Source of the DNA: an uncultured Bacilli bacterium
GTDB lineage: Bacteria > Bacillota_I > Bacilli_A > RF39 > UBA660
Reading direction: 5' to 3'
DNA: 41,119 bases
Assembly: GCA_944329205.1 (NCBI GenBank)
Contig: CALVHY010000029.1
Span: 1 to 41,119 of the forward strand
Both the position numbers and the translations under genes were made by a program. The notes beneath the pieces are model-generated. The model saw only the letters and a program-made list of their open reading frames with translations, had not been told where the DNA came from and ran no database searches. Positions 15,431 to 23,118 of this stretch are shown here, one piece after another (position 1 is the first letter of the stretch; the number at the start of each line of letters is the position of its first letter).

Positions 15431-16747
15431 ATGAAAATAGAGACTTTAAAAAAGAATCATTTAACAAGAAATATTATTATAGGAGTAATCGTAATAGCGT
15501 TAATTACAACATTAATATTAAATTTTACAAGAGCAAAATATCGGGTAACTGAATCTTTTCCTTTAATTAATGGAACAATAACATTTAATAATGCTGATTT
15601 AAATGTTATTGCTATGTATCAAGAAAATGATTTAGGGGAATATGAAAGTATAAATACAGTACCTGTTAGTGGTTACACCTTAAATGAGACGGAAAGCTAC
15701 TGTGAAGTTAATGGTGAAAAAGATAGCACAATTCCTATGAATTACGAAAATGAAAAAGTATATATTGGTATAAATACAAAAGGCACTAAATGTTATTTGT
15801 ATTTTGACATTCAAGTGTTAGCAAGCGATACAATACTAGCAGGTAAGACAATTCAGGAAAGAACTGACTTTAGCACAACATTAACATCAAACACTAATGG
15901 CACAATATACCAAGCACCGGATGGGGATGGAACAAGTTATTACTTTGCAGGAGCCAATACCGAAAATTGGCTTTCCTTTGCGGGATTCTATTGGCGGATC
16001 ATCAGGATTAATGGTGATGGAACAGTTAGAATCATCTATAATGGCACCAGTACAAGTACCACAGGAACAAGTACCCAGTTAGCTAGTACAAGTGCATTCA
16101 ATAGTACGCGTACTGATAATATGTATGTAGGATATATGTATACCAGTGGAGAGGTACATGGCTTAGGAAGAAGTAGTACCATCAAAGGAAGAGTAGATGA
16201 ATGGTACCAAGATAATATAGCAACTAGTACAGACTACACCAACAATATATCAACAACCACTGGTTTCTGTGGAGATCGAACATCAACTACGAGTTCAAGC
16301 GGAGCACCAAATGATACAGGAGGAACAGGAAGAACCGACACATATTATGGAGCAAGATATAGGTTGTATACAAATAAGACACCAACATATGATTGCCCTG
16401 ATCCTGATAACGATCTATATACCGTCGATGGCGCAGGAATCGGAAATGAAGCGTTAACGTATCCAGTCGGATTAATCACAGCCGATGAAGTATCGTACGC
16501 AGGTGGTGTAAGGGGTTCAAATAATACAAGTTATTACCTATATACGAACAGTAATTATTGGACAATGTCTCCGTATCTCTTTGATGCGGCGTACAACGAC
16601 GCTTACGTGTTCTATGTGGGTTCGAATGGCAACCTGTACAACAACTACGTGAATCCCACGTACGGGGTGCGCCCAGTATTAAATCTGAAGGCTGATGTGC
16701 AGTTAACGGGCAGTGGCAGTGCCTCTGATCCGTTTGCTGTAAATTAA
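15431..16747 (+). CDS. Membrane-anchored surface protein with C-type-lectin-like end, module A
   Basis: 438 residues. A basic N-terminus is followed by one membrane segment (about 14-34, RNIIIGVIVIALITTLILNF) and RAKYR, then an outside N-terminal domain (about 35-135) with two Cys. The C-terminal domain (about 140-438) includes NTENWLSFAGFYWRIIRING, Ser/Thr/Gly-rich repeats, GFCGDRT and TYDCPDPDNDLY (possible disulfide), ALTYPVGLITADEVSYAGG, and an end WTMSPY...GVRPVLNLKADVQLTG. This end looks like the C-type lectin/formylglycine-enzyme fold used by DGR target proteins. The first and middle parts are strongly similar to the gene at 40323. A GAGGTAG precedes ATG 15431. Probably a surface adhesin or receptor; the ligand is unknown. 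Confidence 0.85.
   Translation: MKIETLKKNHLTRNIIIGVIVIALITTLILNFTRAKYRVTESFPLINGTITFNNADLNVIAMYQENDLGEYESINTVPVSGYTLNETESYCEVNGEKDSTIPMNYENEKVYIGINTKGTKCYLYFDIQVLASDTILAGKTIQERTDFSTTLTSNTNGTIYQAPDGDGTSYYFAGANTENWLSFAGFYWRIIRINGDGTVRIIYNGTSTSTTGTSTQLASTSAFNSTRTDNMYVGYMYTSGEVHGLGRSSTIKGRVDEWYQDNIATSTDYTNNISTTTGFCGDRTSTTSSSGAPNDTGGTGRTDTYYGARYRLYTNKTPTYDCPDPDNDLYTVDGAGIGNEALTYPVGLITADEVSYAGGVRGSNNTSYYLYTNSNYWTMSPYLFDAAYNDAYVFYVGSNGNLYNNYVNPTYGVRPVLNLKADVQLTGSGSASDPFAVN
16571..16687 (+). other. Candidate DGR-type variable region
   Basis: Residues 381-419 are encoded by sequence unlike the rest of the gene: 51 of 96 bases in codons 383-414 are G or C (53%), while the window is near 30%. Codons shift to TAC, AAC, GAC, GTG, GCG and CGC. 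Most NNC/NNT codons are ones that A-only substitution could make from AAC/AAT, as in DGR variable regions. The segment ends in a GC-rich stretch (GGGGTGCGCCC) where a DGR initiation site would lie. No template repeat or reverse transcriptase is in the window. Confidence 0.5.
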
Positions 16748-16806
16748 ATGTAAATTTACATTAAATATACAAAAACTGGTAAACAATTGTTTATCAGTTT
16801 TTTAAA
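16748..16806 (+). terminator. Palindrome and terminator after surface gene A
   Basis: A perfect 14-bp palindrome (ATGTAAATTTACAT, 16748-16761) directly follows the stop codon. Then 16772-16784 pairs with 16789-16801 (13 bp, one G-U, 4-nt loop), followed by T residues. The second is a clear intrinsic terminator; the palindrome's role is unknown. Confidence 0.8.
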
Positions 16807-17062
16807 TAAATGAAGAATAACGAGCACTATATTCTAAGAATAATTTTTTTATTTTTTCAAAATTATCTTTACTAAAGCGATCTTGATAGCGATCTAAATT
16901 AAGTAATTTAGGATTTCTAATAACTTGTTCCCAATTTTTACTTATAAATTCATAAACAAAATTTAATTCTTCCTGACTCAAATGAATATTCTTACTCACA
17001 GCAAAATTATTAACATCCTGAATCGTCATTCTTCCCATATATGCTTTAATTAAATTATACAT
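16802..17062 (-). CDS. DUF2624 (YqfT)-like protein
   Basis: 86 residues, helical, soluble (LIKAYMGRMTIQDVNNFAVS, ELNFVYEFISKNWEQVI). The pattern of a short N-terminal helix, a T-x2-D/E-x3-F/Y-A motif and repeated helices fits DUF2624. Position supports this: in Bacillus yqfT follows nfo (yqfS), and here nfo is just across the inserted module. An AGGTG lies before ATG 17062. The function of the family is unknown. I have moderate confidence in the family call. Confidence 0.65.
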   Translation of the reverse strand: MYNLIKAYMGRMTIQDVNNFAVSKNIHLSQEELNFVYEFISKNWEQVIRNPKLLNLDRYQDRFSKDNFEKIKKLFLEYSARYSSFI

Positions 17063-17124
17063 TATATCACCTAATATATTGTATGAAAAAAATTATTTTT
17101 TAAATACTAATAATGGTGAAGTCT

Positions 17125-19101
17125 ATGCCAAAAAAACTAATTATAATCTTAAGTTTATTATCTTTAATCTTTATCTTTTTTTTATATCGCATCTATGATT
17201 TAGCTTATCTTCATCGTTCCAATTATCAAAATGAAGCTAAAAATATTAAAGAAATTTATGTAACTGGTTCTACCGCTCCAAGGGGAAGAATCTTAGATAT
17301 TAATGGTAATATTTTAGTTGATAATATTGGTATTAATACTATTTATTATCATAAACCATCTAATATTACTTTAAAAGAAGAATTATTAATTGCTGAATCG
17401 CTTGCCCAATTAACTAATTTTAATTATGAATATAACCCATCTAAATTAAAAGAGTTTTATATGCTTAAATATAAAGATAAAGTAGATAATTTAATTACTA
17501 AAGAAGAATATGAGTTATATAGCAAACGCAAACTTTCGGCCAAAGATTTAGAAGAAATGAAATTAGACCGGATAACTATAGCGATGCTAGAAAGCTTGAC
17601 TGAACTTGAAAAATACTGTTCCTACTTTTATTTTCTAATGAATGATGGTTATAGTTATGATAATAAATGTCTAATCAAAGATATAACTGATGAAGTATAT
17701 GCCAGCATTGTAGAAAGTGATTTACCGGGAATATTCGGAGAAATAGAATGGACAAGAAAATATTTATATAATGATACTTTAAAAACTATTTTTGGTGAAA
17801 TATCATCATCTTTACCCGCTGAAAAAGAATATTTATTAGATGAAGGTTATTCTCTAACGGATCAAGTTGGTATAAGTGGTTTAGAAGAATATTACGAAGA
17901 CTATTTAAAAGGTGAAAAAGCTCTTTATCAAGTAAGTGCCGATAACACTTTAAAATTAGTTAAAGAAGCTAAAAGTGGTAATGATTTAATTCTTGAAATT
18001 GACATAAACATTCAACTTGAGGTAGAAACTATAATTAAAGAAGAAATGCTTAAGGCCAAAAAAAACGCGAATACAGAGTTTTATAAAGAATCATATGCTT
18101 TAGTAAGTGATCCTACCACTGGTGCCATTAAAGCTATCGCGGGAATTCGTCTTATTACTAATAATCGTGATTATTCTTTTCAAGATGTAAGCATTAATGT
18201 GATTAAAAATGCATATACAGTAGGGAGTGCAGTCAAAGGAGCATCTATGGCTGTTGGTTATAAAGAAAACATAATTGATATTGGTACCACCATAACTGAC
18301 AGCTGTGTAAAACTTGCCAATCTACCTGCTAAATGTTCTTACAAAAGATTAGGTTCTTTAAATGACATTGAAGCGTTAGCTTTAAGTAGCAATTACTATC
18401 AATTCATTATTGCTCTAGGTGTTATGGGTTATAACTACACTTATAATATGGAAGCCGAAGCTAGCATCGCTGCTTTTAACACTTATCGTCATACTTTTGC
18501 CGAATTTGGCCTTGGTACTTATACTGGTATAGATCTACCAAAAGAATCAACTGGTTTAAAAGGTTCTACTATAGCTCCTGATCTTTTAATGAATTTAGCT
18601 ATCGGTCAATATGATTTGTATACACCTATGCAAATGTTGCAATATATAAATACGATTGCTTCAAGTGGAAAAAGACTTAAATTAAATCTTATGAATAGTA
18701 TTAAAAAAGATGATGAAATTTTATTAGCTAATGAAAAAACAGTCTTAAATGAAGTATCCTTAGATACCCAATATTTAAATCGTATTCAAACCGGTTTTAA
18801 TAGTGTTATGAAAAATGGCACCGGCTACTGGTATATTAATAATAAGATAAATGCTGCCGGTAAAACAGGAACTAGTGAATCATACATTGATAGTGACTTT
18901 GATGGTACTCTTGAATCATTCGTTTTAAGCAATACCTTTTTAATGTATGCTCCTTATGAAAATCCTAAATATTCTTTAGTCGTCATTAGCCCTAACACTA
19001 GCAACTTAAATAGCAGTAGTTCCTATCGTTCTCCTGTAAATCGTCTTATCGCCCGTTCTATAAACGACTATTTAATCACTTATTACGACTTAACCACCTA
19101 G
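17125..19101 (+). CDS. Class B penicillin-binding protein (transpeptidase)
   Basis: 658 residues. One N-terminal membrane segment (about 3-24) is followed by a dimerisation domain with TAPRGRILDINGNILVDNIG and a C-terminal transpeptidase. Catalytic motifs are present: S368-A-V-K371, S421-S-N423, and K580-T-G. It crosslinks peptidoglycan, either in elongation, division or sporulation; no PASTA domain is present, so it is not a typical SpoVD or PBP2x. The ATG at 17125 has GGTGAAG upstream, better than ATG 17113. It is divergent from the DUF2624-like gene. Confidence 0.9.
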   Translation: MPKKLIIILSLLSLIFIFFLYRIYDLAYLHRSNYQNEAKNIKEIYVTGSTAPRGRILDINGNILVDNIGINTIYYHKPSNITLKEELLIAESLAQLTNFNYEYNPSKLKEFYMLKYKDKVDNLITKEEYELYSKRKLSAKDLEEMKLDRITIAMLESLTELEKYCSYFYFLMNDGYSYDNKCLIKDITDEVYASIVESDLPGIFGEIEWTRKYLYNDTLKTIFGEISSSLPAEKEYLLDEGYSLTDQVGISGLEEYYEDYLKGEKALYQVSADNTLKLVKEAKSGNDLILEIDINIQLEVETIIKEEMLKAKKNANTEFYKESYALVSDPTTGAIKAIAGIRLITNNRDYSFQDVSINVIKNAYTVGSAVKGASMAVGYKENIIDIGTTITDSCVKLANLPAKCSYKRLGSLNDIEALALSSNYYQFIIALGVMGYNYTYNMEAEASIAAFNTYRHTFAEFGLGTYTGIDLPKESTGLKGSTIAPDLLMNLAIGQYDLYTPMQMLQYINTIASSGKRLKLNLMNSIKKDDEILLANEKTVLNEVSLDTQYLNRIQTGFNSVMKNGTGYWYINNKINAAGKTGTSESYIDSDFDGTLESFVLSNTFLMYAPYENPKYSLVVISPNTSNLNSSSSYRSPVNRLIARSINDYLITYYDLTT

Positions 19102-19180
19102 AAAACATCATTTTCTCTTTTCAACTTTAAGATTTAATGTTATAATACTACTAGTCTTTTATAAAAAGGAGGTGCTTTTC

Positions 19181-19345
19181 ATGGCTAAAAATGAAAGTAG
19201 AAATTATGTAACTTTAAAATGTAGTGTATGTGGTGAAGAATTAAGATGTACAAGTAAAAACAAAAAGAATACTCCTGAACGTTTAGAAATAAAGAAGTAT
19301 TGTAACAAATGTCACAAACATCAAATTGCCAAAGAAAAAAAATAA
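19181..19345 (+). CDS. rpmG: Ribosomal protein bL33
   Basis: A 54-residue large-subunit protein with the zinc-ribbon Cys pairs C14-x2-C17 and C41-x2-C44 (TLKCSVCGEELRCTSKN, IKKYCNKCHKHQ). AAGGAGGTG precedes ATG 19181 and a TATAAT lies at 19141-19146. It is the Cys-containing, zinc-binding form. The usual downstream secE-nusG genes are not here; a small basic gene and efp follow. Confidence 0.95.
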   Translation: MAKNESRNYVTLKCSVCGEELRCTSKNKKNTPERLEIKKYCNKCHKHQIAKEKK

Positions 19346-19370
19346 AAAAATTTAAAGTAAGGGGATTTAT

Positions 19371-19556
19371 ATGGCTAAAATAAAACACAAATTACAAAGG
19401 ACCCAACCATATGGTTATACTGTTATAGCTTATATAGGTAAAAGACAAAACATGAGTAAAAATAATAGTAACCTAACAACTAAACCAGTTACTAGACAAA
19501 AGAAAAAACGCTTTGGAATATTTAAAAAGGAAGTGGGTAAATATTATGAATATTAA
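19371..19556 (+). CDS. Small basic hypothetical protein
   Basis: 61 residues, very basic (AKIKHKLQRTQPYGYTVIAY, TRQKKKRFGIFKKE). An AAGGGGAT lies before ATG 19371. It sits between rpmG and efp and overlaps efp by 11 nt, so it is probably translated with them. The basic charge and neighbours suggest RNA or ribosome binding, which is an inference only. It has no membrane segment, so it is not SecE. Confidence 0.6.
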   Translation: MAKIKHKLQRTQPYGYTVIAYIGKRQNMSKNNSNLTTKPVTRQKKKRFGIFKKEVGKYYEY

Positions 19557-20106
19557 TATTAATGATATTAAAAATGGTATGACCATTATTATGGATAACA
19601 ATTTATATCAAATCGTGGAATTTCAACATGTAAAACCTGGCAAAGGTTCCGCATTCGTTAGAATGAAACTCCGCAATTTAAGAACAGGATCAATTACCGA
19701 AGATACCTATAACACGAATATAAAAATTGAAAAAGCTCATATTGATCGTTTGCCAATGCAATATTTATATTCCGCAGGGGATAACTATGTATTCATGAAT
19801 AATGATACCTATGAACAAGTAGAAATATCTACTAAAATACTGGGCGATCAAGTAAAATTCATTAAAGAAGGTATGGAAATAACAGTTGATTATTATGAAG
19901 GTGAAATTCTAGGAATTAGCTTACCTGAAAAGGTAGAATATGAAGTAATTGAAACCGAACCAGCAGTAAGAGGCAATACGACTAATAACGCTATGAAAGA
20001 TGCTAAAATTGAAACTGGCTATATTGTCAAAGTACCATTATTTATTAATCAAGGCGAAAAAATAATTGTATCTACCAAAGATGGTAAATACTCATCTCGA
20101 GCTTAA
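19546..20106 (+). CDS. efp: Elongation factor P
   Basis: A 186-residue translation factor that rescues ribosomes stalled at polyproline. The three-domain family length and motifs fit: the loop VKPGKGSAFVR with K33 at the position that is modified in other species, the middle domain YVFMNNDTYEQ, and the C-terminal VRGNTTNNAMKDAKIETGYIVKVPLFI. ATG 19546 is preferred over ATG 19513 because AGGAAGTGGG lies just before it and it gives the normal length. Confidence 0.96.
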   Translation: MNININDIKNGMTIIMDNNLYQIVEFQHVKPGKGSAFVRMKLRNLRTGSITEDTYNTNIKIEKAHIDRLPMQYLYSAGDNYVFMNNDTYEQVEISTKILGDQVKFIKEGMEITVDYYEGEILGISLPEKVEYEVIETEPAVRGNTTNNAMKDAKIETGYIVKVPLFINQGEKIIVSTKDGKYSSRA

Positions 20107-20129
20107 ATTAATTTAATTTAAGTTTTTTT
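20102..20129 (+). terminator. Terminator of the rpmG-efp operon
   Basis: CTTAAATT (20102-20109) pairs with AATTTAAG (20115-20122), followed by seven T residues. It overlaps the efp stop codon. Confidence 0.85.
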
Positions 20130-20208
20130 ATTTTTCTTTATTAAGAGTTATACATCCTCTTTTTTTTGATGGCCATTTTTGTTATAATATTCATAGTGGG
20201 GTGATATC

Positions 20209-23118
20209 ATGTTAGTACCATTAAAAGTAATAACCGAATACAGTTTACTAAAAAGTACCATCAAAGTAGATTCGTTAATAGATTCCCTAAAAAAACATAA
20301 TATCACCAGTTGTGCCATATGTGATGATAATCTATATGGGGTAATGGAATTTTTCACCAAGATGGAAAAAAACAATTTAAAACCCGTAATAGGTTTAACA
20401 ATCTATATAGATAATGAAGAAATAAATTTATATCCAAAAAACAACGATGGCTACAAAAACTTACTAAAAATTCACACCTTAAAAGAAACGAAAGAGCTCT
20501 CTTGGGATAATCTAAATAGTTATTTAAAAGATATCAAAATAGTTTTCCCTTTTTCCAGCTATCATTTGTTAGAGAAGTATCCAAGCGCTTACTTATCTTA
20601 CCAAAATGACACCGAAAAAATAGAAGCTTTACTAAAAACGGCAAATGTTGTTTATGCCCGTCCGGCTAGATGCCTAGATAGTGAAGATACTATTTATTTA
20701 AAATATTTAGAAGCCATAGCTAAAAATTGCCTAGCCAGTGATATCAATCATAATTATGATAATTATTATTTAAATTTCCTTATTAAAAAAGAAGATGAAG
20801 AAACCACTGAAAGTTTTATCCAAGATATCAATTTAGATATTAACCACAAAGGAAACTATATTCCCTGTTATAATAAAGATATAAACTCTTTTACTTATTT
20901 AAGTAGTTTAGCCCAAAAGGGCCTAACTAAAAGGTTAAATGGGAAAGTATCAAAAGAATATCAAGAAAGATTAAACTATGAATTATCAGTTATAAACAAA
21001 ATGGGATTTGTTGATTATTTTTTGATTGTCTATGACTATGTTTTATATGCCAAAAAAAGTGGTATTTTAGTTGGGCCTGGCCGGGGAAGTGCGGCGGGTT
21101 CTTTAGTAAGTTTTTCCGTCGGTATTACGGATGTCGATCCGATCAAGTATAATTTGCTTTTTGAAAGATTTTTAAATCCCGAACGCATAACTATGCCGGA
21201 TATCGATATTGATTTTGAATATACCAAACGTAATCAGGCAATAGATTATGTAAGAAAAAAATATGGGGATAAATTTGTTGCGCCCATCATGACATTTAAT
21301 ACGTTGGCCTCCAAACAAGCCTTAAGAGACAGTGGCCGCATCTTAGAAATACCTCAGGAATTAATGGACCAATTTACCATCTTAATTGATGCCAAAACCC
21401 CATTGCAAGAAAACCTCAAAAAAGAAGAAGTAGCATCTTTTTTAAGGGCTAACCCTCATTTAAAAGCTATTGTGCGTGTTGCCCTAAAAATAGAAGGCCT
21501 AAAAAGACACCTTTCCACGCATGCTGCCGGAGTTGTTATATCAAGCGTTCCCCTAGATGATGTAATTCCTCTATGCCAAAATAATGGTTTTTTCACCACC
21601 GGTGTAACCATGGAATATTTAGAGCCTTTAGGCTTACTTAAAATGGATTTTCTAGCTTTAAGAAACCTCACTATTATAGCTAATGTTCTTACATTAATTA
21701 AGGAAAATACAGGTCAAAGTTTAAACTTAAACAAAATAAATTTAGATGATCCGCAAATATTTAAGTTATTTAGTAGTGGTGATACCGAAGGTATTTTCCA
21801 ATATGAAAGTAGTGGCATGAAAAACTTAATGAAAAAATTAAAACCCACTAGTTTTTCTGATCTTATTGCCAGTGTAGCCTTATTTCGTCCTGGACCTATG
21901 CAAAACATCGATATGTTTGTAAGAAGAAAAAATGGAAAAGAGGAGGTAACCTATTTACATCCTGATTTAGAACCAATTTTAAAAGAAACTTATGGGGTTA
22001 TCGTTTATCAGGAACAAGTTATGCAAATACTTGTGAAGATTGGTGGGTATACATATGCTGAGGCTGACAACATTAGACGGGCCATGTCCAAGAAAAAAGA
22101 AAGTGTCATCTTAGAAGACAAAGAACACTTTATTAATAATGCCACCCAAAAAGGCTACAAACAAGATCTTGCCACCAAAATCTATGAATTAATATTAAAA
22201 TTCGCTAACTACGGATTTAACAAAGCTCATTCTGTTTCCTATGCCTTAATTGGCTATGAAATGGCTTATTTAAAAGCAAAATATCCCGCTTATTTCATCA
22301 CCAATTTACTAAATATGAGTTTAGGTAGTGAGCTAAAAACCAAAGAATACATTGATGAAGCTAGAAAAAAGAACATCAAAATATTAAAGCCTGATATCAA
22401 CACTGCCACTGCCACTTACAAAATTATTGACTCATCTTTAATGATTCCCCTTAATAGCATTAAAACTATTGGTCAAACCGTTTCTATATCGCTATTAGAA
22501 GAAAGAAAAAAAGGTTTATTTAAAGATTATTTAGATTTTGTCGCTCGCACTTATGGTAAGAGTACCAACAAAAAAACCATTACTTCGTTAATTGATGCTG
22601 GCGCCCTAGATTCCTTTGGCCTAACCAAAAGAACAATGCTTGAAAACTTAGATTCTGCGCTTAACTATGCTAGTTTAATTAGTGATTTAGATCCATCATT
22701 TGTAACAACTCCCATTTTAAATAATTATCCCGAATATGATGAAGACCTATTAAGGCAAAAAGAATTAGCTTCCTATGGCTTTTATGTGACCAATCATCCT
22801 ATCAGTAAATATCAAGATCAAAATATTATGAAATTAATTAATATCTCGAAATATTTTGATCGAAGAATAAAAGCTGTTATTTTAGTTGAAAAAATAAAGA
22901 CCATCAAAACCAAAAAAGGGGATAATATGGCTTTTATAACAGGAAGTGATGAAACTGCTAGTGGAGAGTTTGTTTTATTTCCATCCAATTATTCTTTAAT
23001 CAAAAACATCAAAAAAAATGATATAATAGTAATCCAAGGTTTCGTAACCAAAAGATTTGATTCTTATCAAATAAATATTAATGTCTTACAGAAAGTAGTA
23101 GGTGAAGATAATGCATAA
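20209..23118 (+). CDS. dnaE: DNA polymerase III alpha subunit DnaE
   Basis: A 969-residue C-family polymerase, shorter than Bacillus DnaE (about 1,100). It extends RNA primers before handing over to PolC. Key motifs: GPGRGSAAGSLVSF, MPDIDIDFEYTKR (metal-binding Asp residues), LKRHLSTHAAGVVIS, YGVIVYQEQVMQI, then tandem HhH and a C-terminal OB fold. The N-terminal PHP domain is degenerate: the usual HxH strand reads LKVITEYSLL, without His. A TATAAT (20183-20188) and GGGGTGATA precede ATG 20209. It overlaps polC by 8 nt. Confidence 0.96.
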   Translation: MLVPLKVITEYSLLKSTIKVDSLIDSLKKHNITSCAICDDNLYGVMEFFTKMEKNNLKPVIGLTIYIDNEEINLYPKNNDGYKNLLKIHTLKETKELSWDNLNSYLKDIKIVFPFSSYHLLEKYPSAYLSYQNDTEKIEALLKTANVVYARPARCLDSEDTIYLKYLEAIAKNCLASDINHNYDNYYLNFLIKKEDEETTESFIQDINLDINHKGNYIPCYNKDINSFTYLSSLAQKGLTKRLNGKVSKEYQERLNYELSVINKMGFVDYFLIVYDYVLYAKKSGILVGPGRGSAAGSLVSFSVGITDVDPIKYNLLFERFLNPERITMPDIDIDFEYTKRNQAIDYVRKKYGDKFVAPIMTFNTLASKQALRDSGRILEIPQELMDQFTILIDAKTPLQENLKKEEVASFLRANPHLKAIVRVALKIEGLKRHLSTHAAGVVISSVPLDDVIPLCQNNGFFTTGVTMEYLEPLGLLKMDFLALRNLTIIANVLTLIKENTGQSLNLNKINLDDPQIFKLFSSGDTEGIFQYESSGMKNLMKKLKPTSFSDLIASVALFRPGPMQNIDMFVRRKNGKEEVTYLHPDLEPILKETYGVIVYQEQVMQILVKIGGYTYAEADNIRRAMSKKKESVILEDKEHFINNATQKGYKQDLATKIYELILKFANYGFNKAHSVSYALIGYEMAYLKAKYPAYFITNLLNMSLGSELKTKEYIDEARKKNIKILKPDINTATATYKIIDSSLMIPLNSIKTIGQTVSISLLEERKKGLFKDYLDFVARTYGKSTNKKTITSLIDAGALDSFGLTKRTMLENLDSALNYASLISDLDPSFVTTPILNNYPEYDEDLLRQKELASYGFYVTNHPISKYQDQNIMKLINISKYFDRRIKAVILVEKIKTIKTKKGDNMAFITGSDETASGEFVLFPSNYSLIKNIKKNDIIVIQGFVTKRFDSYQININVLQKVVGEDNA

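Noticed and set aside
15897-16457. Open frames overlapping surface gene A in another plus frame
   Set aside because: They are repetitive shadow products of the Ser/Thr/Gly-rich coding sequence and have no start signals.
19371-19556. SecE, expected after rpmG
   Set aside because: The product has no membrane segment and does not fit SecE; it was kept as a hypothetical basic protein.
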